Source: Bacteroidota bacterium
GTDB taxonomy: Bacteria > Bacteroidota > Bacteroidia > Bacteroidales > JAADJA01
Assembly (NCBI GenBank): GCA_020444515.1
Contig: JAHLKX010000003.1
Location: 310,001-374,000, forward strand
DNA length: 64,000 bases
Reading direction: 5' to 3'
Part shown: positions 49,873 through 58,920 of the stretch, piece by piece
How the letters are laid out: each line of letters begins with the position of its first letter
How positions within the stretch are numbered: the stretch's first letter is position 1
Made by a program: the position numbers and the translations under genes
Notes under the pieces: model-generated
Told to the model about the DNA's origin: nothing
What the model saw: only the letters and a program-made list of their open reading frames with translations
The model's database searches: none

Positions 49873-51708
49873 TCAGGAATGTTCTGATTCGGAATCCGGA
49901 AGGTGAAAGAAATCAAAAACAATCTGTCCCTTTACTTTGCCGATGGTATCCTGTAATTGCTTGAGGGATGCCTTTTCAATTTTTTTTACCGATTTAAATT
50001 TCCACAATAACTTTTGGGCATTGGTATAACCAATACCTTCAATCTCAGTCAATATGGATTTAACCGTTCCTTTTTCAAGTCGCTTGCGGTGATGGGTAAT
50101 ACCAAAACGATGGGCCTCATCCCGCAAATACTGGAGTATTTTAAGCGTTTCTGATTTTTTATCCAGGTATAGCGGAAGAGAATCGCCGGGGTAATAAATC
50201 TCTTCCAGCCGTTTTGCAATACCAATGATTCCGATCTTTCCGCGTAAATTGAGTTTCTCAAGACTTTTCAGTGCCGAACTGAGTTGTCCTTTACCACCAT
50301 CGACAACAATCAGCTGGGGCAAATCCTTATTCTCATCCAAAAGCCTTTTATAACGCCGGAAAATGATCTCTTCCATTGAAGCAAAATCATTGGGCCCTTC
50401 CACAGTCTTAATATTAAAATGGCGATACTCCTTTTTATCGGGTTTTCCATCCTTGAAGCATACCATGGCTGCTACGGGATAATCACCCTGGGTGTTGGAG
50501 TTGTCAAAACATTCGATATGACGTGGTTCTTCTTGCAAACGTAGATCCGACTTCATCCTGGCCATGATACGATTGGTATGCCGGTCGGGATCAACCAACT
50601 CCTGCTGTTTCTCCTTTTCAAGTTTGTAATATTTGCAGTTGCGTTGTGAAAGCTCAAGCAGTTGTTTTTTATCTCCGCGCTGTGGAATGACATATTGCAC
50701 ACCGGGTAGGGATTCCTGAAGTTCAATAGGAATAATGACTTCAGAAGCATTGCTTTCGAAACGGGAACGCAAATCAAAAATGGCATGGAATAAAAGTTCT
50801 TCATCCGTTTCATCAAGCTTCTTTTTCATCTCTACGGTGTGGGATTGAACAATGGCACCATTGACAACTTTGATATAATTTACATACCCTGCTTCCCGAT
50901 CGGTAATAATCGAAAATACGTCAACGTTTTCAATCTTGGGATTGACTACCGTTGATTTACTCTGATATTTTTCAAGCAATTCAAGCCTTTCTTTAACAAC
51001 CTGCGCCTTTTCAAATTCAAGCTTACTGGCATACTCTTTCATCAGAGATTTTAATTGCCCGATGACAGAATTGATATTGCCTTTAATGATTTCGCGAATG
51101 GCTTTGATGGTAGCATCATAATCTTCAGCCGATTGAAGCCCTTCGCATGGCCCCAAACAATTGCCGAGGTGATATTCCAGACATATCTTAAATTTTCCTT
51201 TTCTAATATTCTCCGGGGAAAGGTTCAGTTTGCATGTGCGCAGGGGATAAAGCTGACGAATAAGGTCCAGCAAGGTATTCATCATCCTGACCGAAGCATA
51301 GGGACCGAAATAATCAGACCCATCCTCGATTACATTTCGTGTGGGGAAAATGCGCGGAAAAGGTTCCTTTTTGATGCAGATCCATGGAAAGGTTTTATCA
51401 TCCTTCAGCATCACATTGTAGCGGGGCTGATATTTTTTAATCAGGTTGTTTTCGAGGAGAAGGGCATCGAGTTCCGTATCTACAACCATATGTCGGATTT
51501 CTGCAATCTTGCGCACCAATACCCGCAATTTGCCACTCAATTGATTGTCCTTATTAAAATACGATGACACCCGCTTTTTTAGATCTTTGGCTTTTCCAAC
51601 ATACAATATCCTGCCATCCTTATCGAAATACTGGTATATTCCGGGTTTCCCAGGCAATGTGCGGATTACCGGTTCCAGTTGATCGAAATATTTATTGATG
51701 TCACTCAT
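49873..51708 (-). CDS. uvrC: Excinuclease ABC subunit UvrC
   Basis: The 611-residue nuclease subunit of nucleotide excision repair, which makes the 3' and 5' incisions with UvrB. Order: GIY-YIG domain (PGIYQYFDKDGRILYVGKAK, about 22-100), UVR/UvrB-binding motif (about 200-235), the RNase H-like 5' nuclease (ECFDNSNTQGDYPVAAMVCF, LIVVDGGKGQLSSALKSL), and C-terminal helix-hairpin-helix repeats (EIEGIGYTNAQKLLWKFKSV). The start at 51706-51708 (MSDINKYFDQL) is preferred over an ATG 24 bases upstream. Confidence 0.95.
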   Translation of the reverse strand: MSDINKYFDQLEPVIRTLPGKPGIYQYFDKDGRILYVGKAKDLKKRVSSYFNKDNQLSGKLRVLVRKIAEIRHMVVDTELDALLLENNLIKKYQPRYNVMLKDDKTFPWICIKKEPFPRIFPTRNVIEDGSDYFGPYASVRMMNTLLDLIRQLYPLRTCKLNLSPENIRKGKFKICLEYHLGNCLGPCEGLQSAEDYDATIKAIREIIKGNINSVIGQLKSLMKEYASKLEFEKAQVVKERLELLEKYQSKSTVVNPKIENVDVFSIITDREAGYVNYIKVVNGAIVQSHTVEMKKKLDETDEELLFHAIFDLRSRFESNASEVIIPIELQESLPGVQYVIPQRGDKKQLLELSQRNCKYYKLEKEKQQELVDPDRHTNRIMARMKSDLRLQEEPRHIECFDNSNTQGDYPVAAMVCFKDGKPDKKEYRHFNIKTVEGPNDFASMEEIIFRRYKRLLDENKDLPQLIVVDGGKGQLSSALKSLEKLNLRGKIGIIGIAKRLEEIYYPGDSLPLYLDKKSETLKILQYLRDEAHRFGITHHRKRLEKGTVKSILTEIEGIGYTNAQKLLWKFKSVKKIEKASLKQLQDTIGKVKGQIVFDFFHLPDSESEHS

Positions 51709-51765
51709 GCTGATTTTTCTGGTACATGTCAACAGATCCTGCCACCGATGTGAGATCCGGGATGA

Positions 51766-52827
51766 TTATTGCCTGTCTTTTTTCAGAAAGGCATCCCAGC
51801 CCTGTGCCGTAATGTCAACCTGTGTTCCTGAACGACTTACCAGGACCACCCCTGATGATTCTTCTGTCATATGTCCGATAGCGGCAATCTCTTTGATATC
51901 TTTTACCTTTTCATAATCTTCCTGACTAATGGTAAATAGCAGTTCATAATCCTCACCACCATTCAGTGCGCAGGTCGTAGGATCAATACTGAATTCCTTG
52001 GCTACCAGATCCGTTGTGACATCGATGGGAAGTTTTTCCTCGTAAAGGGTTGCTCCCAGCTTAGACTGATGGCAGATGTGCAGGATCTCGGAGGCCAGAC
52101 CATCAGAAATGTCGATCATAGCGGTTGGTTTTACGCCTGTGTCTTTGAGCAATTGCAAAATATCCATCCTTGCTTCAGGTTTCAATTGTCGTTCAAGGAT
52201 ATAATCATGGCCGGCCAGATCGGGCTGCATATTCGGATCGGCTTTAAAAGCTTGTTTTTCTCTTTCCAGTATCATGAGTCCCATATAGGCCGCACCAAGG
52301 TTTCCGCTCACAAAAACAAGGTCTCCCTTTTTGGCGGTATCTCTATACACAATATCAGATTCTTCAGCCTCACCGATACAGGTGACAGAAATGACAAGAC
52401 CTGATTGACTGGAAACCGTATCACCTCCCACCAGATCCACACCATAATTCTTACATGCCAGGAAAATGCCACTATAAACCTCCTCAAGCGCTTCCACACT
52501 GAAGCGATTTGATGCACCAATACCAATGATCATCTGTTTGGGTGAACCATTCATGGCAATGATATCCGAAATATTGACAACAGCAGCCTTATATCCCAAA
52601 TGTTTCAAAGGCATGTAGGTTAAATCGAAATGAACACTTTCGATGAGTAAATCTTTTGTCACCAAAACCTTCTGATTTTCGTAATTTAACACGGCACAAT
52701 CATCGCCAATGCCCCTTACAGAACTCTTGTTTTGTAATTTGATTCCTTTTGTCAATACATCGATCAATCCAAATTCTCCGATCTCTGATAACTCGGTACG
52801 TTTTATATTCTCTTCCAGTATGCTCAT
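51766..52827 (-). CDS. thiL: Thiamine-monophosphate kinase ThiL
   Basis: A 353-residue enzyme that phosphorylates thiamine monophosphate to thiamine pyrophosphate. PurM-like N-terminal domain with IGDDCAVLNYENQKVLVTKD, HFDLTYMPLKHLGYKAAVVN and IIAMNGSPKQMIIGIG, and C-terminal domain with MIDISDGLASEILHICHQS and NGGEDYELLFT. Length and motif order are standard. It is upstream of uvrC on the same strand (58-base gap) and diverges from sufB. TPP is the cofactor of Dxs and the VOR beta subunit in this window. Confidence 0.95.
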   Translation of the reverse strand: MSILEENIKRTELSEIGEFGLIDVLTKGIKLQNKSSVRGIGDDCAVLNYENQKVLVTKDLLIESVHFDLTYMPLKHLGYKAAVVNISDIIAMNGSPKQMIIGIGASNRFSVEALEEVYSGIFLACKNYGVDLVGGDTVSSQSGLVISVTCIGEAEESDIVYRDTAKKGDLVFVSGNLGAAYMGLMILEREKQAFKADPNMQPDLAGHDYILERQLKPEARMDILQLLKDTGVKPTAMIDISDGLASEILHICHQSKLGATLYEEKLPIDVTTDLVAKEFSIDPTTCALNGGEDYELLFTISQEDYEKVKDIKEIAAIGHMTEESSGVVLVSRSGTQVDITAQGWDAFLKKDRQ

Positions 52828-52846
52828 AAATTCAATTTTGAATATG

Positions 52847-52854
52847 CAAAAGTA
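52847..52854 (-). promoter_or_regulatory. -7 box of thiL
   Basis: The minus strand reads TACTTTTG, matching TAnnTTTG, 20 bases before the thiL ATG. Confidence 0.5.
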
Positions 52855-52980
52855 CTAATTTAGAACAGACAGGTTTTTTCAGAAATTTGCCGATTTTTAT
52901 CCCCTTTCCAAGGCAACAAAAACAATTGCTTATTGTTATATTTTAAACATATTAAGCAGGTCTATTTATTTGTTATTAAT

Positions 52981-52988
52981 TACTTTTG
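52981..52988 (+). promoter_or_regulatory. -7 box of the suf operon
   Basis: TACTTTTG matches TAnnTTTG. The ATG at 52970 lies upstream of it, so translation starts at 53033, 44 bases downstream, preceded by a GAGGAG ribosome site. Confidence 0.55.
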
Positions 52989-53032
52989 CAGGCCTGTTTA
53001 AAATTCTTCCAAATAAGAGCGAGGAGATTACA

Positions 53033-54481
53033 ATGAGTGACGATAAAAACAACATACTTGACGAAGTAACGCAAGGTGAGTACAAATATGGTTTTTTTAC
53101 CGATATTGAGATGGAAACGGCCCCCAAAGGCCTCGATGAGGGCACTATCCGTTTCATTTCTGAAAAGAAAAAAGAACCTGAATGGATGCTTGATTTCCGG
53201 TTAAAGGCTTTTGAGCGATGGAAAACCATGAAGGAGCCCAACTGGGCACACCTGAACATTCCTCCCATTGATTATCAAAATATTATTTATTACGCTGCGC
53301 CTAAAAAGAAACCCCAGCTCGACAGCCTGGATGATGTTGATCCGGAATTGCTGGAGACTTTTAATAAACTGGGGATTTCGCTGGATGAACAAAAACGGCT
53401 TACGGGTGTCGCTGTAGATGCGGTTTTTGATAGTGTTTCGGTTAAAACCACTTTTCAGGACACATTGAAAAAGCATGGGATCGTATTCTGCTCTTTCAGT
53501 GAAGCGGTACAAAACCATCCTGATTTGGTTAAAAAATATATGGGATCAGTGGTGCCGGCAGGGGATAATTATTTTGCTGCGTTGAATTCTGCTGTATTTT
53601 CTGATGGATCATTCTGTTATATTCCTCCCGGTGTCCGTTGTCCGGTTGAATTATCTACCTATTTCAGGATCAACTCAGCAGGAACCGGCCAGTTTGAACG
53701 AACACTGATCGTGGCTGATGAAGGCGCCTATGTAAGTTATCTTGAAGGATGCACCGCACCTATGCGGGATGAGAACCAATTGCATGCAGCCGTGGTTGAA
53801 ATCGTTGCCCTGAAAGATGCAGAAGTTAAATACTCCACAGTGCAAAACTGGTATCCGGGTGATAAAAATGGAAAAGGGGGTGTATATAATTTCGTAACCA
53901 AGCGAGGAATGTGCAAAGGAAATCAATCCAAAATCTCATGGACGCAGGTAGAGACTGGTTCAGCCATCACATGGAAATACCCAAGTTGTGTTTTGCTGGG
54001 TGATAATTCCATTGGTGAGTTTTATTCGGTGGCTGTCACAAATAATCACCAACAGGCTGACACAGGATCAAAGATGACGCATATTGGAAAAAACACGAAA
54101 AGCACCATCATCTCAAAAGGTATTTCGGCAGGATTTAGTAACAACAGTTACCGTGGGCTTGTAAAAATTGCCCGGCGTGCTGAGAATTCAAGAAACTTCA
54201 GCCAGTGCGATTCATTGTTACTGGGTGACAAATGCGGTGCGCACACGTTCCCTTATATCGACACAGGAAATAGTTCTTCCATCGTTGAGCATGAGGCCAC
54301 CACTTCCAAAATATCAGATGACCAGTTGTTTTATTGTTTGCAAAGAGGCATCGACACAGAAAAGGCCATCGGGTTAATTGTAAATGGTTATGCAAAAGAA
54401 GTGCTGAAACAATTGCCCATGGAATTTGCCGTTGAAGCACAGAAATTGCTGGCCGTAAGTTTGGAAGGAAGTGTGGGCTAA
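53033..54481 (+). CDS. sufB: Fe-S cluster assembly scaffold SufB
   Basis: A 482-residue SufB, the scaffold on which the SufBC2D complex builds iron-sulfur clusters. Family stretches include [79 protein letters not shown] and [19 protein letters not shown]. The start at 53033 is set by the -7 box at 52981-52988 and a GAGGAG ribosome-binding site; the earlier in-frame ATG would add a hydrophobic leader foreign to SufB. It heads sufBCDSE. Confidence 0.96.
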   Translation: MSDDKNNILDEVTQGEYKYGFFTDIEMETAPKGLDEGTIRFISEKKKEPEWMLDFRLKAFERWKTMKEPNWAHLNIPPIDYQNIIYYAAPKKKPQLDSLDDVDPELLETFNKLGISLDEQKRLTGVAVDAVFDSVSVKTTFQDTLKKHGIVFCSFSEAVQNHPDLVKKYMGSVVPAGDNYFAALNSAVFSDGSFCYIPPGVRCPVELSTYFRINSAGTGQFERTLIVADEGAYVSYLEGCTAPMRDENQLHAAVVEIVALKDAEVKYSTVQNWYPGDKNGKGGVYNFVTKRGMCKGNQSKISWTQVETGSAITWKYPSCVLLGDNSIGEFYSVAVTNNHQQADTGSKMTHIGKNTKSTIISKGISAGFSNNSYRGLVKIARRAENSRNFSQCDSLLLGDKCGAHTFPYIDTGNSSSIVEHEATTSKISDDQLFYCLQRGIDTEKAIGLIVNGYAKEVLKQLPMEFAVEAQKLLAVSLEGSVG

Positions 54482-54558
54482 TCTTGTGTTCAAAATTGAT
54501 GGGTTGAAGTTGAAAGATTTGAGATAAAAATTATTAAAATTTAAAATAATATCATAAC

Positions 54559-55308
54559 ATGTTAAATATAAAAAATCTCCACGTTGCGATTGAAGGTAAA
54601 GAGATCATCAGGGGATTGAACCTGGAAGTTAAAGCCGGCGAAGTGCATGCCATCATGGGACCGAATGGAACCGGGAAAAGCACATTGGCAGCTGTGGTAG
54701 CCGGAAAAGAAGGATATGATGTAACGCAGGGTGAAGTTCTTTATCATCACAAAGACCTGCTTGAAATGGCAACTGAAGAGAGGGCACTCGAAGGCATATT
54801 TCTTGGTTTTCAATATCCGGTAGAAATACCAGGTGTGAGTATGACCAACTTTATGCGGACAGCCCTCAATGAGCAAAGGAAATACAGGGGTCTTGATCCA
54901 ATTCCCCCCGGCGAATTTCTGGAAAGGATGGAGAAGGCAAAAAAGCTGGTCGATATTCATGATAAGCTTACCAACCGATCAGTCAACGAAGGGTTTTCGG
55001 GCGGTGAGAAAAAGCGGAACGAGATTTTTCAAATGGCCATGCTTGAGCCAACACTCGCCATCCTGGATGAAACAGACAGCGGCCTGGATATTGATGCCCT
55101 GAAAGTTGTAGCCCATGGTGTAAACATGCTAAAATCAAAGGATAATGCAACCATCGTTATCACACATTATCAGCGCCTGTTGGAATATATTATCCCTGAC
55201 TTCGTGCACGTGTTGTTTGATGGGAAAATCGTAAAATCCGGGGGTAAAGAACTGGCCATTGAACTGGAAGAGAAAGGATATGAGTGGCTCAAAGCAGAAG
55301 CCGTTTAA
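54559..55308 (+). CDS. sufC: Fe-S assembly ATPase SufC
   Basis: A 249-residue ABC-type ATPase of the SufBCD complex. Walker A GPNGTGKST (about 34-42), Q-loop FLGFQYPVEIPGVSM, signature-like SGGEKKRNEI, Walker B LAILDETDSGLDIDAL and switch histidine VITHYQRLL. The 77-base gap after sufB holds no obvious terminator. SufD follows after 15 bases. Confidence 0.97.
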   Translation: MLNIKNLHVAIEGKEIIRGLNLEVKAGEVHAIMGPNGTGKSTLAAVVAGKEGYDVTQGEVLYHHKDLLEMATEERALEGIFLGFQYPVEIPGVSMTNFMRTALNEQRKYRGLDPIPPGEFLERMEKAKKLVDIHDKLTNRSVNEGFSGGEKKRNEIFQMAMLEPTLAILDETDSGLDIDALKVVAHGVNMLKSKDNATIVITHYQRLLEYIIPDFVHVLFDGKIVKSGGKELAIELEEKGYEWLKAEAV

Positions 55309-55323
55309 AACTCATTTTGAATT

Positions 55324-56730
55324 ATGATGACAGATACAACATTATTAAAAGATAAGATCATCGACCTTTACAAGGCGAATCGTGAAAAAATAACATTAAA
55401 TGATCCACCCGGATTAGCAGAAATAAGGGAAAAATCATTTACTGATTTTATAAATCTCGACTTCCCGACGCCGAGGTTGGAAGCATGGAAAAATACTGAT
55501 ATCCGAAAGATATTGCAGCGGGATTACCAAATTTTGTTTGATCCTGAAAACGGCACTCTTGATCTCGATAAGATTTTCCATTGTGAAGTGCCTGATTTCG
55601 ATACGGAGATCATATCGCTTTATAACGGCTGGTACATTTACCGTGATAAATCCCTTACTACCCTTCCCAATGGGACCATCATCGGAAGTTTTGCCCAGGC
55701 AATGAAAGAGTATCCTGATCTGATCCTGAAGCATTTTAACCAATATGCCAAATCCGACTTGAATGGACTCAATGCCCTCAATACAGCGTACGCACAGGAT
55801 GGTGTTTTCATATATGTTCCGGATGGTGTGGAAGCCTATAAAACCATTCAGATGGTGAATATCCTCAATAAAGAGGATAACCTACTGGTGCAAAACAGGA
55901 ATCTGGTGATCATGGGCAAAAACAGTAAAATGACGCTGGTACATTGCGACGATTCACACAATTTTAAATCAAGTCTGACCAATACGGTTACCGAAGTTTA
56001 CATGGATGAAGGTGCCAACCTGAAACATTATAAACTTCAAAATCTCAACAACGAAACATCTTTGATCAATTCTGCATTTTTCCATCAGGAAAAAGATAGC
56101 AACCTGGCAACATTTGCCATTTCACTCAACGGTGGCATGATCCGCAATGACATTCACGTTCGGTTGAACGGTCAACAAAGTCATGCCGACATCATGGGGC
56201 TTTATCTGATGGACAAAGAACAACATGTTGACAACCAGGTGCATGTTGACCATGCTGTGCCAAACTGCACGTCCAATGAGCTGTTCAAAGGCATCCTTGA
56301 TGACCATGCCACAGCTGTTTTCAATGGTCACATCCTGGTGCGAAAAGATGCTCAAAAAACCAATGCTTATCAAACCAATCGAAATATCTTATTAAACGAT
56401 AAAGCTACCATTAATACTAAACCGTTCCTCGAGATCTATGCTGATGATGTGAAATGCAGTCATGGGGCAACGGTAGGACAAATCGACGAGGATGCCCTGT
56501 TTTATATTAAATCGAGAGGCATCTCAGAGTACAATGCCCGGTTATTACTGATGTATGCTTTTGCGGCTGAAGTGATCAATGAAATTTCCATTGCCCCTTT
56601 AAAAGACCGCATTGATGACCTGGTTAAAAAGCGCTTGCGGGGCGAACTGGCCGTGTGTGACCAGTGTGTTTTGCATTGCAAAAACCAGGAAAAAGCCTAC
56701 GAATTTAAAATCGATATGAGTAAACTCTAA
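55324..56730 (+). CDS. sufD: Fe-S assembly protein SufD
   Basis: A 468-residue SufD, paralogue of SufB and partner in SufBC2D. N-terminal helical segment (PTPRLEAWKNTDIRKILQ), then a right-handed beta-helix (MTLVHCDDSHNFKSSLTNTV, DIMGLYLMDKEQHVDNQVHV) and C-terminal FLEIYADDVKCSHGATVGQI with LFYIKSRGISEYNARLLLM. KCSHGATVGQ holds the conserved Cys/His region of the SufB-SufD interface. Confidence 0.96.
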   Translation: MMTDTTLLKDKIIDLYKANREKITLNDPPGLAEIREKSFTDFINLDFPTPRLEAWKNTDIRKILQRDYQILFDPENGTLDLDKIFHCEVPDFDTEIISLYNGWYIYRDKSLTTLPNGTIIGSFAQAMKEYPDLILKHFNQYAKSDLNGLNALNTAYAQDGVFIYVPDGVEAYKTIQMVNILNKEDNLLVQNRNLVIMGKNSKMTLVHCDDSHNFKSSLTNTVTEVYMDEGANLKHYKLQNLNNETSLINSAFFHQEKDSNLATFAISLNGGMIRNDIHVRLNGQQSHADIMGLYLMDKEQHVDNQVHVDHAVPNCTSNELFKGILDDHATAVFNGHILVRKDAQKTNAYQTNRNILLNDKATINTKPFLEIYADDVKCSHGATVGQIDEDALFYIKSRGISEYNARLLLMYAFAAEVINEISIAPLKDRIDDLVKKRLRGELAVCDQCVLHCKNQEKAYEFKIDMSKL

Positions 56731-56741
56731 AAAAGACGATT

Positions 56742-57962
56742 TTGAATTTTGATGTTCAACAAATCAGAAAAGATTTCCCTGCGCTTCACCAGGAAATCTA
56801 TGGAAGGCCCCTTGTATACTTTGATAATGCGGCCACCTCTCAAAAGCCCCAGGTTGTCATCGACCGCATTTCAGAATATTACAGAACCATCAACAGCAAT
56901 GTGCACCGCGGCGTGCATCATCTGAGCCAGCAGGCTACCGATGCTTTTGAAAGCTCCCGGAACCACATTCAACAGTATATCAATGCCCAACATGCCCGTG
57001 AAGTGGTCATTACAAAAGGGGCCACCGACTCCATCAACCTGGTGGCCAGTTCCTTTGGTCAGAAATATCTGAAGCAGGGCGACGAAGTGATTATATCATC
57101 CCTTGAACATCACGCCAACATTGTCCCCTGGCAGGTGATCTGTGAAAAAACCGGCGCCCAATTGAAAGTGATTCCACTAACTGAAAGCAGCACCCTTGAT
57201 CTGCAGGCTTTTCAAAAAATGTTGAATAAAAAAACAAAGATCGTGGCGGTAGGACATATTTCCAATGCCCTTGGTGTGGTAAATCCGATCAGGGAGATCA
57301 TTGAAATGGCGCATGACTTTGACATACCGGTGATGGTGGATGGGGCCCAGGGTATCGTTCATGAAAAAGTGGATGTTCAGGCGCTTGACTGCGATTTTTA
57401 CTGTTTTTCAAGTCATAAGTTTTATGGCCCGATGGGAGTGGGTGTTTTGTATGGTAAAACCTACTGGCTTTCGGCCATGCCCCCATACCAAACCGGAGGA
57501 GAAATGATCAAATCGGTGACTTTCGAAAAAACAACCTATAATGACCTTCCCTTTAAATTTGAAACCGGCACACCCAATGTAGCAGATGTAATCGGGTTTG
57601 AATCAGCCATTAAATATATTGAAGACATAGGCATAGCGCACATCAAAACCTATGAAGATGACCTGCTGGAATATGGCATCCAAAAACTGAAAGCAATCGA
57701 CGGCTTGAGAATTCTGGCAGAAGGAGCCCCCAAAGCCGGTGTTATTTCTTTCCTCCTTAAGGATATTCACCCATACGATGCGGGCACCATCATCGATAAA
57801 TTTGGAATCGCGGTCAGGACCGGAAATCATTGTGCCCAGCCGGTTATGGACCTGCTTGAAGTACCCGGATCCATTCGGGCTTCGATGGCTTTTTACAATA
57901 CCAGGGAAGAAATTGACCGTCTGGTAGAGGCAATATTAAAAGTCCGGGAGATGTTTGCATAA
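56742..57962 (+). CDS. sufS: Cysteine desulfurase SufS, TTG start
   Basis: A 406-residue PLP enzyme that takes sulfur from cysteine for SufE and SufBCD. Motifs: VYFDNAATSQKPQVVIDRIS, NVHRGVHHLSQQATDAFE, Schiff-base lysine in CFSSHKFYGPMGVGVLYG, and active-site cysteine in RTGNHCAQPVMDLL. No ATG lies at a plausible place; the TTG at 56742-56744 gives MNFDVQQIRKDFPALHQ, the expected SufS N-terminus, 11 bases after the sufD stop. A TTG start may lower its synthesis relative to SufBCD. Confidence 0.95.
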   Translation: MNFDVQQIRKDFPALHQEIYGRPLVYFDNAATSQKPQVVIDRISEYYRTINSNVHRGVHHLSQQATDAFESSRNHIQQYINAQHAREVVITKGATDSINLVASSFGQKYLKQGDEVIISSLEHHANIVPWQVICEKTGAQLKVIPLTESSTLDLQAFQKMLNKKTKIVAVGHISNALGVVNPIREIIEMAHDFDIPVMVDGAQGIVHEKVDVQALDCDFYCFSSHKFYGPMGVGVLYGKTYWLSAMPPYQTGGEMIKSVTFEKTTYNDLPFKFETGTPNVADVIGFESAIKYIEDIGIAHIKTYEDDLLEYGIQKLKAIDGLRILAEGAPKAGVISFLLKDIHPYDAGTIIDKFGIAVRTGNHCAQPVMDLLEVPGSIRASMAFYNTREEIDRLVEAILKVREMFA

Positions 57963-57990
57963 TGTGTAGTTTCGTAAAAAAAATTTAACC

Positions 57991-58425
57991 ATGAATGTAG
58001 AAGATTCAGCAGCTCAGATTGTCAAAGAGTTCAGTTTGTTCGACGACTGGATGGATAAATACAATTACCTGATCGAGATGGGCAAATCACTCCCATTGAT
58101 TGATGAAAAATATAAGACCGACCAGTACCTGATATCAGGTTGCCAGTCGAGGGTCTGGGTATCTGCCGAGTTGGTGGATGGGAAAGTGGTTTTTAAGGCC
58201 GATAGTGATGCCGTGATCACCAAGGGGATCGTCAACCTTTTAATCCGGGTATTCTCCAACCAGCCACCCGAAGATATCATTGATGCTGATCTGAGCTTTA
58301 TAGATGAAATCGGATTGAAAGAACACCTCTCTCCAACCCGATCAAATGGTCTTGTTTCCATGATCAAACAAATGAAATTGTACGCTGTTGTTTTTAAAAC
58401 AAAGTTGAAAGATCAAGGTGCTTAG
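57991..58425 (+). CDS. sufE: Sulfur acceptor SufE
   Basis: A 144-residue SufE that accepts persulfide sulfur from SufS. The acceptor cysteine is in YLISGCQSRVWVSAEL, preceded by FDDWMDKYNYLIEMGKSLP. It starts 28 bases after sufS. Length and motif are typical. Confidence 0.95.
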   Translation: MNVEDSAAQIVKEFSLFDDWMDKYNYLIEMGKSLPLIDEKYKTDQYLISGCQSRVWVSAELVDGKVVFKADSDAVITKGIVNLLIRVFSNQPPEDIIDADLSFIDEIGLKEHLSPTRSNGLVSMIKQMKLYAVVFKTKLKDQGA

Positions 58426-58490
58426 GCTGAGAGCTGAAAACTGGGAGAGAGAGCATGCATGTTACGGTCCCATGATTGGCCAGTGTTAAA

Positions 58491-58510
58491 CGAAACACTG
58501 AATCCAAAAT
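58491..58510 (+). repeat. Intercistronic hairpin between sufE and sufT
   Basis: CAGTGTT (58491-58497) and AACACTG (58504-58510) form a 7-bp stem with a 6-base loop. No T-run follows, so it is not a classical terminator; it could influence mRNA stability. Confidence 0.4.
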
Positions 58511-58531
58511 TCGGAACTTCGAGATAAAAAT

Positions 58532-58864
58532 ATGAGCAAAGTAGTGGAAAATATGCAAAAAAAGATTCTTGGGGATGCGATCATAGAAACGTTAAAAACC
58601 ATTTATGATCCGGAGATCCCTGTCAACATTTATGAATTGGGGCTTATTTATGAAATCACTTTGGATGATGATTTCAGGGCCCGGGTGTTGATGACACTAA
58701 CAACCCCCAATTGCCCTGTTGCCGAGTCGCTTCCTGAGGAGGTAAAAGAGAAGGTAGGCAATATCGATGGTATTTCTGAAGCCATCATCGAGCTTACCTT
58801 TGAACCGCCGTGGAACATGGATATGATGTCGGAAGAGGCCAAACTTGAATTGGGAATGTTATAG
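58532..58864 (+). CDS. sufT: Fe-S assembly protein SufT (MIP18/DUF59 family)
   Basis: A 110-residue MIP18-family protein that helps mature iron-sulfur proteins. Family signature TLKTIYDPEIPVNIYELGLI, then VLMTLTTPNCPVAESLPEEV and ELTFEPPWNMDMMSEEAKLE. It lies 106 bases after sufE and ends 56 bases before dxs. Its position at the end of the suf genes fits the SufT name. Confidence 0.92.
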   Translation: MSKVVENMQKKILGDAIIETLKTIYDPEIPVNIYELGLIYEITLDDDFRARVLMTLTTPNCPVAESLPEEVKEKVGNIDGISEAIIELTFEPPWNMDMMSEEAKLELGML

Positions 58865-58899
58865 GGTTTTCCCCAGAAGACCTATAAAAGCAAATATTT

Positions 58900-58907
58900 T
58901 AAATTTG
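58900..58907 (+). promoter_or_regulatory. -7 box of dxs
   Basis: TAAATTTG matches TAnnTTTG, 13 bases before the dxs ATG, so dxs may have its own very short-leader promoter as well as readthrough from suf. Confidence 0.45.
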
Positions 58908-58920
58908 TGGAAAATTAAAA

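Noticed and set aside
51055-51567. A 170-codon plus-strand open frame inside uvrC
   Set aside because: It lies wholly opposite well-conserved UvrC sequence, has no signal, motif or ribosome site, and is best explained as an antisense shadow of a real gene.
49873-51708. GIY-YIG homing endonuclease
   Set aside because: The GIY-YIG domain is the N-terminal nuclease of a complete UvrC with UVR, RNase H-like and helix-hairpin-helix parts.
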